Below are positions 8,511-15,988 of a DNA stretch of 64,000 bases, piece by piece. The stretch is from the NCBI GenBank assembly GCA_902789735.1, contig CADAOZ010000001.1, forward strand, positions 1 through 64,000. Reading direction: 5' to 3'. How positions within the stretch are numbered: position 1 is the stretch's first letter; the number at the start of each line of letters is the position of its first letter. Below the pieces are notes generated by a model. It searched no databases. It was not told the origin of the DNA and worked only from the letters and a program-made list of their open reading frames with translations. The DNA comes from an uncultured Lachnospiraceae bacterium. GTDB taxonomy: Bacteria > Bacillota > Clostridia > Lachnospirales > Lachnospiraceae. Position numbers and translations under genes: made by a program.

Positions 8511-8580
8511 TAACAAAAGTTATTGAAAACTAACACCGGTTATATTATACTAACAACAGTTAAAATAAACTAACGCTGTT
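8511..8580. promoter_or_regulatory. four-fold 20-bp-phased operator array upstream of feo
   Basis: Palindromes of the form TAAC-N4-GTTA lie at 8511-8522, 8531-8542 and 8551-8562. A weaker fourth (TAACGCTGTT) lies at 8571-8580. Each begins exactly 20 bases after the last and is preceded by AC or AAC. Units 1-3 keep the symmetric ends while their centres differ. They surround the promoter. A DtxR/MntR-like or Fur-type iron regulator is the likely ligand, by position; the regulator gene is not in this window. Confidence 0.85.
8523..8551 (+). promoter_or_regulatory. feo operon promoter
   Basis: TTGAAA (8523-8528) and TATACT (8546-8551) are 17 bases apart. Operator unit 2 lies inside the spacer, unit 1 directly upstream of the -35 box, and unit 3 overlaps the -10 end and start site, an arrangement suited to repression. 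Confidence 0.8.
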
Positions 8581-8660
8581 GAGAAAGCATTCTTTTACGG
8601 CGGAGAGGCTGGTCCTGTCTCCGGCATCATGAAAACAATACAAACAATTAGAAGGACAGG

Positions 8661-8705
8661 ATGAAAGGCAAAACAGATTATGTATCCCTTATCTATGGCG
8701 AATGA
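8661..8705 (+). CDS. possible 14-residue leader peptide before feoA
   Basis: ATG at 8661 follows AAGGACAGG and opens the frame MKGKTDYVSLIYGE, ending at TGA 8703-8705. It overlaps the first feoA start in another frame. The preceding bases (GACAGGA, 8655-8661) can pair with TCCTGTC at 8613-8619. This may be chance; listed because its ribosome site is as good as that of the feoA start. Confidence 0.25.
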   Translation: MKGKTDYVSLIYGE

Positions 8706-8892
8706 AGGAGAGACCGTGGTCATTCAGAGGATCACGGGCAGAAGTGATGTGTGTCAGCGTCTGGCCTCTATGGGATTTGTGATCGGAAGTGAGATCACGG
8801 TAGTGTCCAGAAACGGGGACGATATGATCCTTCAGGTCAAGGGCAGCAGAGTAGCTCTGGGCTCCGGCATGACAAAGAGGATCATGGTCTGA
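8680..8892 (+). CDS. feoA: FeoA domain protein (first copy)
   Basis: The protein has 70 residues and the SH3-like FeoA pattern: MANEGETVVIQRITG, then RLASMGFVIGSEITVV and a C-terminal GSRVALGSGMTKRIMV. FeoA is a small cytosolic partner of the FeoB ferrous iron transporter. The start could be ATG 8680 or the internal ATG at 8695 (MANEG). First gene of feoA-feoA-feoB; only 13 bases separate it from the second FeoA. Confidence 0.9.
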   Translation: MYPLSMANEGETVVIQRITGRSDVCQRLASMGFVIGSEITVVSRNGDDMILQVKGSRVALGSGMTKRIMV

Positions 8893-8905
8893 CAGGAGGA
8901 AAAAG

Positions 8906-9130
8906 ATGAAAACTCTCAAGGATGTAAAAGTCGGTGAGACCTGTACGGTCAAAAGGTTGCATGGTGACGGACCTGTCAAGCGCAGGATCATGGATATGGG
9001 CATTACCAAAGGCGTCGATATCCTGGTCCGCAAAGTAGCGCCGCTTGGCGATCCCATGGAACTGAATGTACGCGGTTATGAATTATCAGTCCGCAAAGCT
9101 GATGCGGAAATGATTGAAGTGACAGAATAA
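8906..9130 (+). CDS. feoA: FeoA domain protein (second copy)
   Basis: The protein has 74 residues and a clear FeoA fold pattern: LKDVKVGETCTVKRLHGDGPVKRRIMDMGITKGVDI, then APLGDPMELNVRGYELSVRKADAEMIEV. CAGGAGGAAAA precedes the ATG. This copy matches the family better than the first. Two separate FeoA proteins before one FeoB is common in Clostridia; they may form a mixed regulatory or scaffold unit on FeoB. Confidence 0.95.
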   Translation: MKTLKDVKVGETCTVKRLHGDGPVKRRIMDMGITKGVDILVRKVAPLGDPMELNVRGYELSVRKADAEMIEVTE

Positions 9131-9150
9131 TAATACAGGAGAGAACGATA

Positions 9151-11325
9151 ATGAGCATTAAGATCGCACTTGCCGGCAACCCCAACAGCGGCAAGACTAC
9201 CCTGTTCAATGCCCTGACAGGTTCCAACCAGTATGTCGGCAACTGGCCCGGCGTTACTGTAGAGAAGAAAGAGGGTAAATTAAAAGGAAACAAGGATGTC
9301 ATCATCCAGGACCTTCCCGGTATTTATTCCCTGTCCCCCTATACCCTGGAGGAAGTGGTCGCCAGAAATTATCTGGTCACCGAGAAGCCAGATGCCATCC
9401 TCAATATTATTGACGGCACCAACATTGAACGTAACCTGTATCTGACCACACAGCTGCTCGAACTGGGCATGCCTGTCGTCATAGCCGTCAATATGATGGA
9501 TCTGGTCCGTAAGAACGGCGACCGGATCGACATTGACGCTCTGAGCCGGGAACTGCATTGTAAAGTCATTGAAGTCAGCGCGCTCAAAAATGAGAACAGC
9601 CTGAAGGCGGCGGAAGTGGCAGTTGAGGCCGCTAAGTCCGGAAAAGCTGCGGTCATACCGGAAATCATGACCGGAGAAGTCGGAAAGGCAGTAGGTCAGA
9701 TCGAAGATTTTCTTGACAGCAGTGTCAATCCCGAACTCTGTCACTGGTATGCGGTCAAGCTCTTTGAAAGAGATGAAAAGGTCCTGGAGACCATGCCTCT
9801 TACCAAAGAGATGGAAGCGGTCATCACGGCTGTGGAAGAGGCGCTGGATGATGATTCCGAAAGCATCATTACCAATGAAAGATACAACTTCATCGCCGGC
9901 GTAGTCGCCGGATCCGTACAGAAGAAAGCGGAAAAACACGCCCTGACCCCTTCTGATAAGGTCGACCAGATCGTGACCAACAGGATCCTGGGCATCCCGA
10001 TCTTCCTGGCTGTCATGTTTTTCATTTACGCCATTGCCATGGGCAACTGGCCCATCTCCATTGGTACAATGGCCACCGGCTGGACCAACGATGTCCTGTT
10101 CGGTGAGATCGTACCCGGCGCGGTCGATGCCCTGCTGGCTGCTCTCAATATCGGAGAGGGCACAGTCCTGTACGGACTGATCCAGGATGGTATTATCGCC
10201 GGCGTAGGCGCGGTCATCGGTTTCGTGCCCCAGATGCTGGTCCTGTTCCTGATGCTCTCCATCCTGGAAGATATCGGCTACATGGCCCGTGTCGCTTTCG
10301 TCATGGACCGCCTGTTCCGCCAGTTCGGCCTGTCCGGCAAGTCCTTTATTCCTGTCGTCGTTGCTTCCGGCTGCGGCGTTCCCGGAATCATGGCTTCCCG
10401 TACCATTGAACAGGACCGTGACCGTAAGATGACCATTATGACCACGACCTTCATCCCCTGCGGCGCCAAGCTCCCGATCATCGGTCTGATTGCCGGCGCT
10501 GTGTTCGGCAGTTCCCCCTATGTAGCGGTATCCTGCTATTTCCTGGGGATTGCCTCCATTATCCTGTCCGGTATCATGCTGAAGAAATTCAAGGCATTTG
10601 CCGGCGAACCCGCTCCCTTCGTTATGGAGCTTCCTCCCTATCATGTACCTTCCGTGGTCGGCGTGCTCCGTACGACCTGGGAAAGAGGCTGGTCCTTCAT
10701 CAAGCGTGCCGGATCCGTCATCGTGATCTCCTCCATTATCCTGTGGTTCCTGCAGGCATTCGGATTTGAGAACGGCTTCGGTCTGGTAGAAGATCAGGAT
10801 CATTCCCTGCTGGCCGCCATCGGCAATTCTGTCGCATGGATTTTCGCGCCTCTGGGCTTCGGCAACTGGAAAGCCACTGTCGCGACGGTCACCGGCCTGA
10901 TCGCCAAAGAGAACGTTGTCGGTACGTTTGCGGTCCTCTATCACTATGCCGGTGAGATCAGTGAGAACGGTGAGGAGATCTGGGCCAACGTTGCGGCGGA
11001 TTACAGCCAGATCGCTGCCTACAGCTTTATGGCCTTCAACCTGCTCTGCGCTCCCTGCTTCGCGGCTATGGGCGCCATCAAGCGTGAAATGAACAATCCC
11101 AAATGGACTCTGGCAGCCATCGGCTACATGTGCCTGTGGGCTTATGTTGTCGCCATGATCATCTACAACATCGGCGGGCTGCTGATCGGCGAAGTCGGCT
11201 TCGGGATCTGGACGGTCGTATCCATCGCACTGCTGGCCGGTATCATCTACCTGCTTTTCCGTAAGGGCTACGTACCTGAGAATGGTGTGAAAGCGGCCCG
11301 TTCCGTTGACGCCAAAGTACAGTAA
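9151..11325 (+). CDS. feoB: ferrous iron transport protein B
   Basis: The protein has 724 residues. The N-terminal G domain shows G1 GNPNSGKTT (9-17), G3 DLPG (54-57) and G4 NMMD (114-117). A helical insertion (about 165-260) follows. The membrane domain from about residue 280 has two Gate-type halves with Cys-containing motifs (VVVASGCGVPGIMASRT; FIPCGAKLPI) and later NLLCAPCFAAMGAIKRE. It imports Fe2+ across the cytoplasmic membrane. ACAGGAGAGAACGATA precedes the ATG. The codon choice is strongly biased, as expected for a well-expressed gene. It is the last gene before a terminator at 11489. Confidence 0.98.
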   Translation: MSIKIALAGNPNSGKTTLFNALTGSNQYVGNWPGVTVEKKEGKLKGNKDVIIQDLPGIYSLSPYTLEEVVARNYLVTEKPDAILNIIDGTNIERNLYLTTQLLELGMPVVIAVNMMDLVRKNGDRIDIDALSRELHCKVIEVSALKNENSLKAAEVAVEAAKSGKAAVIPEIMTGEVGKAVGQIEDFLDSSVNPELCHWYAVKLFERDEKVLETMPLTKEMEAVITAVEEALDDDSESIITNERYNFIAGVVAGSVQKKAEKHALTPSDKVDQIVTNRILGIPIFLAVMFFIYAIAMGNWPISIGTMATGWTNDVLFGEIVPGAVDALLAALNIGEGTVLYGLIQDGIIAGVGAVIGFVPQMLVLFLMLSILEDIGYMARVAFVMDRLFRQFGLSGKSFIPVVVASGCGVPGIMASRTIEQDRDRKMTIMTTTFIPCGAKLPIIGLIAGAVFGSSPYVAVSCYFLGIASIILSGIMLKKFKAFAGEPAPFVMELPPYHVPSVVGVLRTTWERGWSFIKRAGSVIVISSIILWFLQAFGFENGFGLVEDQDHSLLAAIGNSVAWIFAPLGFGNWKATVATVTGLIAKENVVGTFAVLYHYAGEISENGEEIWANVAADYSQIAAYSFMAFNLLCAPCFAAMGAIKREMNNPKWTLAAIGYMCLWAYVVAMIIYNIGGLLIGEVGFGIWTVVSIALLAGIIYLLFRKGYVPENGVKAARSVDAKVQ

Positions 11326-11488
11326 ACAGACAGATTACCGGCCGTGCGCGGTAAAGACGGCTGTGTGCCGGGGATACAGCACAACAGTTATTACAGACAT
11401 CATCGGGACATCGTGCGGTATCAAAAAAACAAGTGCCGGACGGCCGGTTTCTGTGATAAAATACACTTCATAAACAGGAAACAGCAAT

Positions 11489-11533
11489 GTCTGCCGCTGC
11501 CTTACCGGGAGCGGCAGACGTTTCCCTTTTTTA
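11489..11533 (+). terminator. intrinsic terminator after feoB
   Basis: GTCTGCCGCT (11489-11498) pairs with AGCGGCAGAC (11510-11519), followed by GTTTCCCTTTTTT. It lies between feoB and the Cys-rich small gene, so that gene may depend on read-through or its own promoter. Confidence 0.75.
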
Positions 11534-11626
11534 CAAACAGTATTATGAAGTTCCTGTAATGCGGAAGCGGTCTCACGGGCCGTTTTCAGCTTTTGGGAAA
11601 TATATTTTTCTGAAAGGAGTTGCCCT

Positions 11627-11875
11627 ATGCCCCCTGTGGTCGGCCACATGATCGCCATCTTACTGATCCTGACCCTGGTATATTACTGTATCAAAAATAT
11701 CCGGAACAGCAGCTGCTCCGGTGACTGCAGCAGCTGTTCCGACGCTTCTGCCAGCTGTCAGAAGACTCTGCCTCCGGAAGAGGTCCATCGGCGGATCCAG
11801 GAAAGTATGGACCGCAGACGGGAGGAGGCACGCAGGAAAAAGGAAGAGGAGCTTTCGGACAGGATACAGGAATGA
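11627..11875 (+). CDS. FeoB-associated Cys-rich membrane protein
   Basis: The protein has 82 residues: a single N-terminal membrane helix (residues 7-24), a Cys cluster SSCSGDCSSCSDASASC (five Cys within residues 28-45), then a highly charged helix (RRIQESMDRRREEARRKKEEE). This matches the small FeoB-associated Cys-rich membrane protein family found after feoB in Firmicutes. AAAGGAG lies 7 bases before the ATG. Iron delivery or sensing at FeoB is the inferred role. Confidence 0.9.
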   Translation: MPPVVGHMIAILLILTLVYYCIKNIRNSSCSGDCSSCSDASASCQKTLPPEEVHRRIQESMDRRREEARRKKEEELSDRIQE

Positions 11876-11915
11876 CTGTGACAACCATTCTGCGTAAAAG
11901 ACGGCAAATAAATAA

Positions 11916-11975
11916 AGACCGGTTTCCGCGACATGTAACATAAATGCCGCGGAAGCCGGTCTGTTTATTTTTTTG
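11916..11975. terminator. bidirectional terminator between convergent genes
   Basis: AGACCGGTTTCCGCG (11916-11930) pairs with CGCGGAAGCCGGTCT (11948-11962). The plus side continues GTTTATTTTTTTG; the minus side continues TTTATTTATTTG. It can serve both the feo-side genes and the minus-strand galactosidase. Confidence 0.85.
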
Positions 11976-12040
11976 TATTCAATCAAAGAGGATCGAGGGG
12001 CGTTCTGCCGCTGCTTGTTCTCCCTGCCCGGAACAGGGCT

Positions 12041-14230
12041 TTAGTCTTCTTCGCAAAGACGCAGGCGGTAGCGGTAGGAATAATACTCCCTGTACTCGAC
12101 CGGGATGGGCATGCCGGTATCCATCAGGGCGTCGGAAGCGTAGCGGTCGCCGGTCACGATGTTCTCATAGATGGCGCCGGGCCTCAGGCCCTGCAGGCGG
12201 ACGTAAGTCACAGGCATGTTGCCGTGGATCTCCAGCTGGACCGCGTTGAGCAGGACTTCCTTCTGATCTTCAGATACAGAAGCCCAGGCAGCAACGGGGC
12301 TGTCAAAAGGACTGGTCAGGCGGTAGTAGAGACCGTCGTGGATCAGGGGCGCGATTTCCTTGAATTCGCGGACCTGCTGGCGGATCTCTTCTCTTTCCGC
12401 GTCTGTCAGGCGGGCAGGATCCAGTTCATAGCCGAAGGAACCGTACATAGCAACGATTCCGCGGGTCTTGAAGGGGGTGATCCGGCCGTTCTGCTCATTG
12501 GGACAGATGGATACATGGGACCCGACAGCGGAAATGGGATATCCGAAAGAGGTCCCGTACTGGATCCGCAGGCGGTCAATGGCGTCTGAGTTATCACTGC
12601 ACCAGATCTGGGGCGTGTAATAGAGCATGCCCGCGTCAAAACGGCCGCCGCCGCCGCTGCAGCCCTCGATCATGACATGGGGATAGCGCTGATGCAGTCT
12701 TTCCAGGAAATCATACAGTCCCAGGATGTAATCGTAGAGGACGGTTCCCTGGTCATCGGTCGCGGCCGAGTAAACGTCCGCGATACAGCGGTTATAGTCC
12801 CATTTGACATATTCAATATTGGCCTGGTCCAGTACATTGCAGATCTGTTCAAAAATACCGTCCACTACTTCTTTTCTGGCAAAGTCCAGGACCAGCTGGC
12901 TTCTGCCGATCAGCGGCTTGCGGCCGGGGATGACCATGGCCCAGTCAGGATGCTCTCTGTACAGATGACTGTCTTCGCTGATCATTTCCGGTTCGACCCA
13001 GATGCCGAACTTCATGCCGAGATCGTTGATCCGGCTGACCAGAGAGCCCAGGCTCTCGCCCAGCTTCTCTTCATTCACGGTCCAGTCGCCCAGGCCGGAG
13101 GAATCGGTATCCCGCTTGCCGAACCAGCCGTCGTCCATAACGACCATCTCGATGCCCAGGTCATGGGCTTCTTTGGCCAGATTGTAAATGGTGCTGCCGG
13201 TGAAATCAAAATAGGCGGCTTCCCAGCTGTTGATCAGGACGGGGCGGGTCTGTGTCTTCATCGGTCCTCTGCATACATGATGGCGGATGCAGGCGTGCAG
13301 GTTCTGGGAAAGTCTGGCAAGGCCGCAGCTGCTGTAGGACATAATGACTTCCGGTGCCGTGAAGGTCTGCCCCGGTTTAACGGGATAGTGGAAGCGTTCT
13401 TCGCTCAGGCCCATCTGCAGCCTTGTACCGCCGAACTGATCCTTGCCGGCTTCCGCCCGGAAACCGCCGCTGTAGACGAACTGCATGGACCAGCATCTGC
13501 CGGCTGTTTCGGTGGTATCCCGGTCCGCCAGGATGACCAGAGGGTTGAACTGGTGGGAGGACATACCGCGCCTGCTGCCGACGGCCTGCATGTTATGGCC
13601 GACAGGAGTCCTTTCCAGATTCCGCTCCATACAGTGGCGTCCGTGGAAGGTAAGCAGGTCGAAATCACCATGTACCATATCCAGGCACGCGCTCTGGACC
13701 TTATACAGGTAGACGGGCTCCTCTCCCCGGTTCTCGATCCGGACACTGCGGGTAATGATATCATATTTGGGCAGAACGCCGTACAGCAGGTGCAGCTGTA
13801 CATCGGAGACAGCGTCCCGCAGAATGATCTCAAGTGTCTGGGCCTCTTCCTCGTTCGCGTAGACTGCAGGCAGGCCCTGCAGGGCATACTTGCCGGAAGA
13901 GATTGTATGTGTAACATATCGGAAATCACAGCACACAGAAGAATCCGGATTCTGGATGATGACTGCGGGGGAACGGTAATCTCCGTTGCCTGCGCAGGGA
14001 ATCTCCTGGGGCAGTGTGTCCAGGGAATAAAGCCGTTCAGACTGTACTTCATAAGGATTGGGGGAGAAACCCCGGTCAGCGTAAGTCAGCAGATAGTCCA
14101 TGCGGCCCTCGGTCTTTTTGCCATAGTAAAGATGCAGCAGATAGCCTAGGCTGTCCACTTTCATCTGATAAGTCGTGTTGTCCGTATGGATGGTAAAGAT
14201 TCCTGTTGACGCTGCGTATGTAACAGACAT
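12041..14230 (-). CDS. GH36 alpha-galactosidase
   Basis: The ATG at 14230 is chosen over an upstream in-frame one at 14359: AGGAGG lies 9 bases before it and the extra 43 codons would run through an AT-rich tandem repeat. This gives 729 residues, the usual GH36 length. The nucleophile is Asp478 in KWDYNR and the acid/base is Asp546 in WCSDNSD; MDDGWFG and FGIWVEPEM are typical family blocks. It cleaves terminal alpha-1,6-galactose from raffinose-type sugars. No signal peptide, so it is cytoplasmic. It is transcribed away from the AraC-type regulator at 14925. Confidence 0.95.
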   Translation of the reverse strand: MSVTYAASTGIFTIHTDNTTYQMKVDSLGYLLHLYYGKKTEGRMDYLLTYADRGFSPNPYEVQSERLYSLDTLPQEIPCAGNGDYRSPAVIIQNPDSSVCCDFRYVTHTISSGKYALQGLPAVYANEEEAQTLEIILRDAVSDVQLHLLYGVLPKYDIITRSVRIENRGEEPVYLYKVQSACLDMVHGDFDLLTFHGRHCMERNLERTPVGHNMQAVGSRRGMSSHQFNPLVILADRDTTETAGRCWSMQFVYSGGFRAEAGKDQFGGTRLQMGLSEERFHYPVKPGQTFTAPEVIMSYSSCGLARLSQNLHACIRHHVCRGPMKTQTRPVLINSWEAAYFDFTGSTIYNLAKEAHDLGIEMVVMDDGWFGKRDTDSSGLGDWTVNEEKLGESLGSLVSRINDLGMKFGIWVEPEMISEDSHLYREHPDWAMVIPGRKPLIGRSQLVLDFARKEVVDGIFEQICNVLDQANIEYVKWDYNRCIADVYSAATDDQGTVLYDYILGLYDFLERLHQRYPHVMIEGCSGGGGRFDAGMLYYTPQIWCSDNSDAIDRLRIQYGTSFGYPISAVGSHVSICPNEQNGRITPFKTRGIVAMYGSFGYELDPARLTDAEREEIRQQVREFKEIAPLIHDGLYYRLTSPFDSPVAAWASVSEDQKEVLLNAVQLEIHGNMPVTYVRLQGLRPGAIYENIVTGDRYASDALMDTGMPIPVEYREYYSYRYRLRLCEED

Positions 14231-14252
14231 CGTTCTATGCCTCCTGCATTCA

Positions 14253-14321
14253 TTTGTTTTTGGAACTAAATTATTGGAACTATGTTTTTTGAACTTTGTT
14301 TTTGGAACTATGTTTTTTGAA
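14253..14321. repeat. AT-rich direct repeats upstream of the galactosidase
   Basis: A 20-base unit TTGGAACTATGTTTTTTGAA occurs at 14274-14293 and again at 14302-14321, 28 bases apart. A partial copy (TTTTTGGAACTA) lies upstream. The array sits directly behind the ribosome site of the minus-strand gene, within its 5' leader. Confidence 0.8.
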
Positions 14322-14924
14322 TCGGGTCCGGATAAACCACGGGTCCCGGACTGATTCATGACGATTAAAAAATAGCAAAATAAGATATATATAACAAGTT
14401 GTTTTTGCTATATGAATTTGTCAAAATGTTATATTAACAGCAGAGCGGTCACTCAGGCCGGGACTAATATAAGGACGAAAGTCAGCAGGAATAAAAAGCA
14501 TGTAACGAAATGACAATTTTATGTGACAATTCTTTCTTATTGAACATATTCTCGGAGCATATACTTATCAGAAAGAAAGATTTGGAAGTAATGCCATATA
14601 AAGCTTTGACCGTATCGGGAAAGACCTGCTTTCTTAAGAAAGGCCGGCCGGCTCCCGGTATGAACATATGCGGGAACCGCGGCAGCTGTCACAGTTACAT
14701 TATGACATATCAAATCCAAAATGACATAAAAGCAATAACGCCCGGGAGAACTACAGGCGATTATGTCAATTCCGGAGCGTCTGCCACCGGCGGAATAATA
14801 GTTTTTTTGTATGGGAAGCTCATTATGATACAGTGTTCCTGCAGATGACCCGGGGGACGGGGAAGAGCCTGCCGGACACGATTCAAATATCTATGTATGG
14901 TGATTTCTGAAGGTAGAGGTAAAC
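14322..14924. other. divergent regulatory region between galactosidase and AraC regulator
   Basis: No gene is convincing here; the 112-codon plus frame at 14510 lacks a ribosome site and family likeness. An 8-bp inverted repeat, TAGCAAAA (14373-14380) and TTTTGCTA (14403-14410), is separated by 22 bases, a spacing about two helical turns between half-sites. It is a candidate AraC-type operator. TTGACA on the minus strand near 14423 lacks a well-placed -10. Confidence 0.5.
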
Positions 14925-15809
14925 ATGGATCAGTATATTTTTCTTCAGGCCAAACCCAGTAAATTCACAGATTTGCATTTCTGCTACTGCGGCTATGAAA
15001 AATGCGTCAAGCTGCACAGCTGGGGACCGGCAGTCAGGCCCAATTATCTGCTGCATTATATTGTATCCGGCAAAGGGAGCTATCAGGTCGGAGAACGGAG
15101 CTATGAGCTGACAGGAGGAGACGGCTTCCTGATCGAGCCCGGCCGGCAGTGCTTCTATCAGGCCGACGCCGCAGATCCCTGGACCTATCTGTGGATGGGG
15201 TTTGACGGCAGGCTGGCTGCGGAATGCGTGGAACATATGGGGCTGGGCGGCGATAAGCTGACCTTCAAGTGCGCCCATGGCAGGGAACTGCGGGACATTA
15301 TTTTTGAAATACTGCGCAATAATCATTCCACAGAAGCCAATGACCTGCTGATCCAGGGCCTGATGTATCAGTTCCTGTCCATTATGCTGCGGGATTCGGA
15401 AATCATTACCCACGAGACTTTCAAAGACAATTCCTACGTCAGGAAAGCCATTGAGTATATCCAGAATAATTACTCTTCCCCGATTCATGTAACGGACATA
15501 GCGGAATATGTAAATCTGAACCGCGGGTATCTGTACACCCTGTTCAAGAGCGAAGTCAATATGTCCCCCCAGCAGTATCTGATGACTTTCCGCCTGACCA
15601 GGGCGGCGGAACTGCTCAATACGACGGAATATTCGGTAGAGAGTATCGCAATTTCCTGCGGATACAGGGATCCGGCCGTTTTTACCAAGGCTTTCAAGCG
15701 GATGCACGGCATGTCGCCTCTGAAATACAGGCAGAATACCAGTATGAAATCCAGGCTTTCCCTGAATATGGGACTGGATATGCTCGGTTCTCCCGATGGC
15801 GGGGAATGA
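14925..15809 (+). CDS. AraC-family transcriptional regulator
   Basis: The protein has 294 residues. The N-terminal half (about 1-150) is a cupin-like sensor (LLHYIVSGKGSYQVGERSYEL, then GDGFLIEPGRQCFYQAD). The C-terminal 100 residues hold two helix-turn-helix units: HVTDIAEYVNLNRGYLYTLFK and ESIAISCGYRDPAVFTKAFKR, ending in the signature GMSPLKYR. It lies between two GH36 genes, one divergent and one downstream, and probably activates both in response to an alpha-galactoside, as MsmR-type regulators do. AAGGTAGAGGTAAAC precedes the ATG. Confidence 0.93.
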   Translation: MDQYIFLQAKPSKFTDLHFCYCGYEKCVKLHSWGPAVRPNYLLHYIVSGKGSYQVGERSYELTGGDGFLIEPGRQCFYQADAADPWTYLWMGFDGRLAAECVEHMGLGGDKLTFKCAHGRELRDIIFEILRNNHSTEANDLLIQGLMYQFLSIMLRDSEIITHETFKDNSYVRKAIEYIQNNYSSPIHVTDIAEYVNLNRGYLYTLFKSEVNMSPQQYLMTFRLTRAAELLNTTEYSVESIAISCGYRDPAVFTKAFKRMHGMSPLKYRQNTSMKSRLSLNMGLDMLGSPDGGE

Positions 15810-15988
15810 TATGGATTTTCCTGTCGCTGCGGGTATCAAAATATATGACCGTATTTTATAATCATGATAAATAACGGAGCCGGCTAATAACGCAAAAGAC
15901 AGGTATGGAAAACAGCAAAGAAAGTGATCGGGCAGATCCTTCATGCAGGAAAAAGACAAATTTATTTTACAACAGGGAGGTATACGCA

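Noticed and set aside
14231..14359. 43-codon N-terminal extension of the first alpha-galactosidase
   Set aside because: It would be read from an AT-rich tandem repeat; AGGAGG stands 9 bases before the ATG at 14230, and the resulting 729 residues fit the family.
14510..14848. 112-codon plus-strand frame
   Set aside because: No ribosome site, no recognisable motif, and it lies in the divergent regulatory gap.
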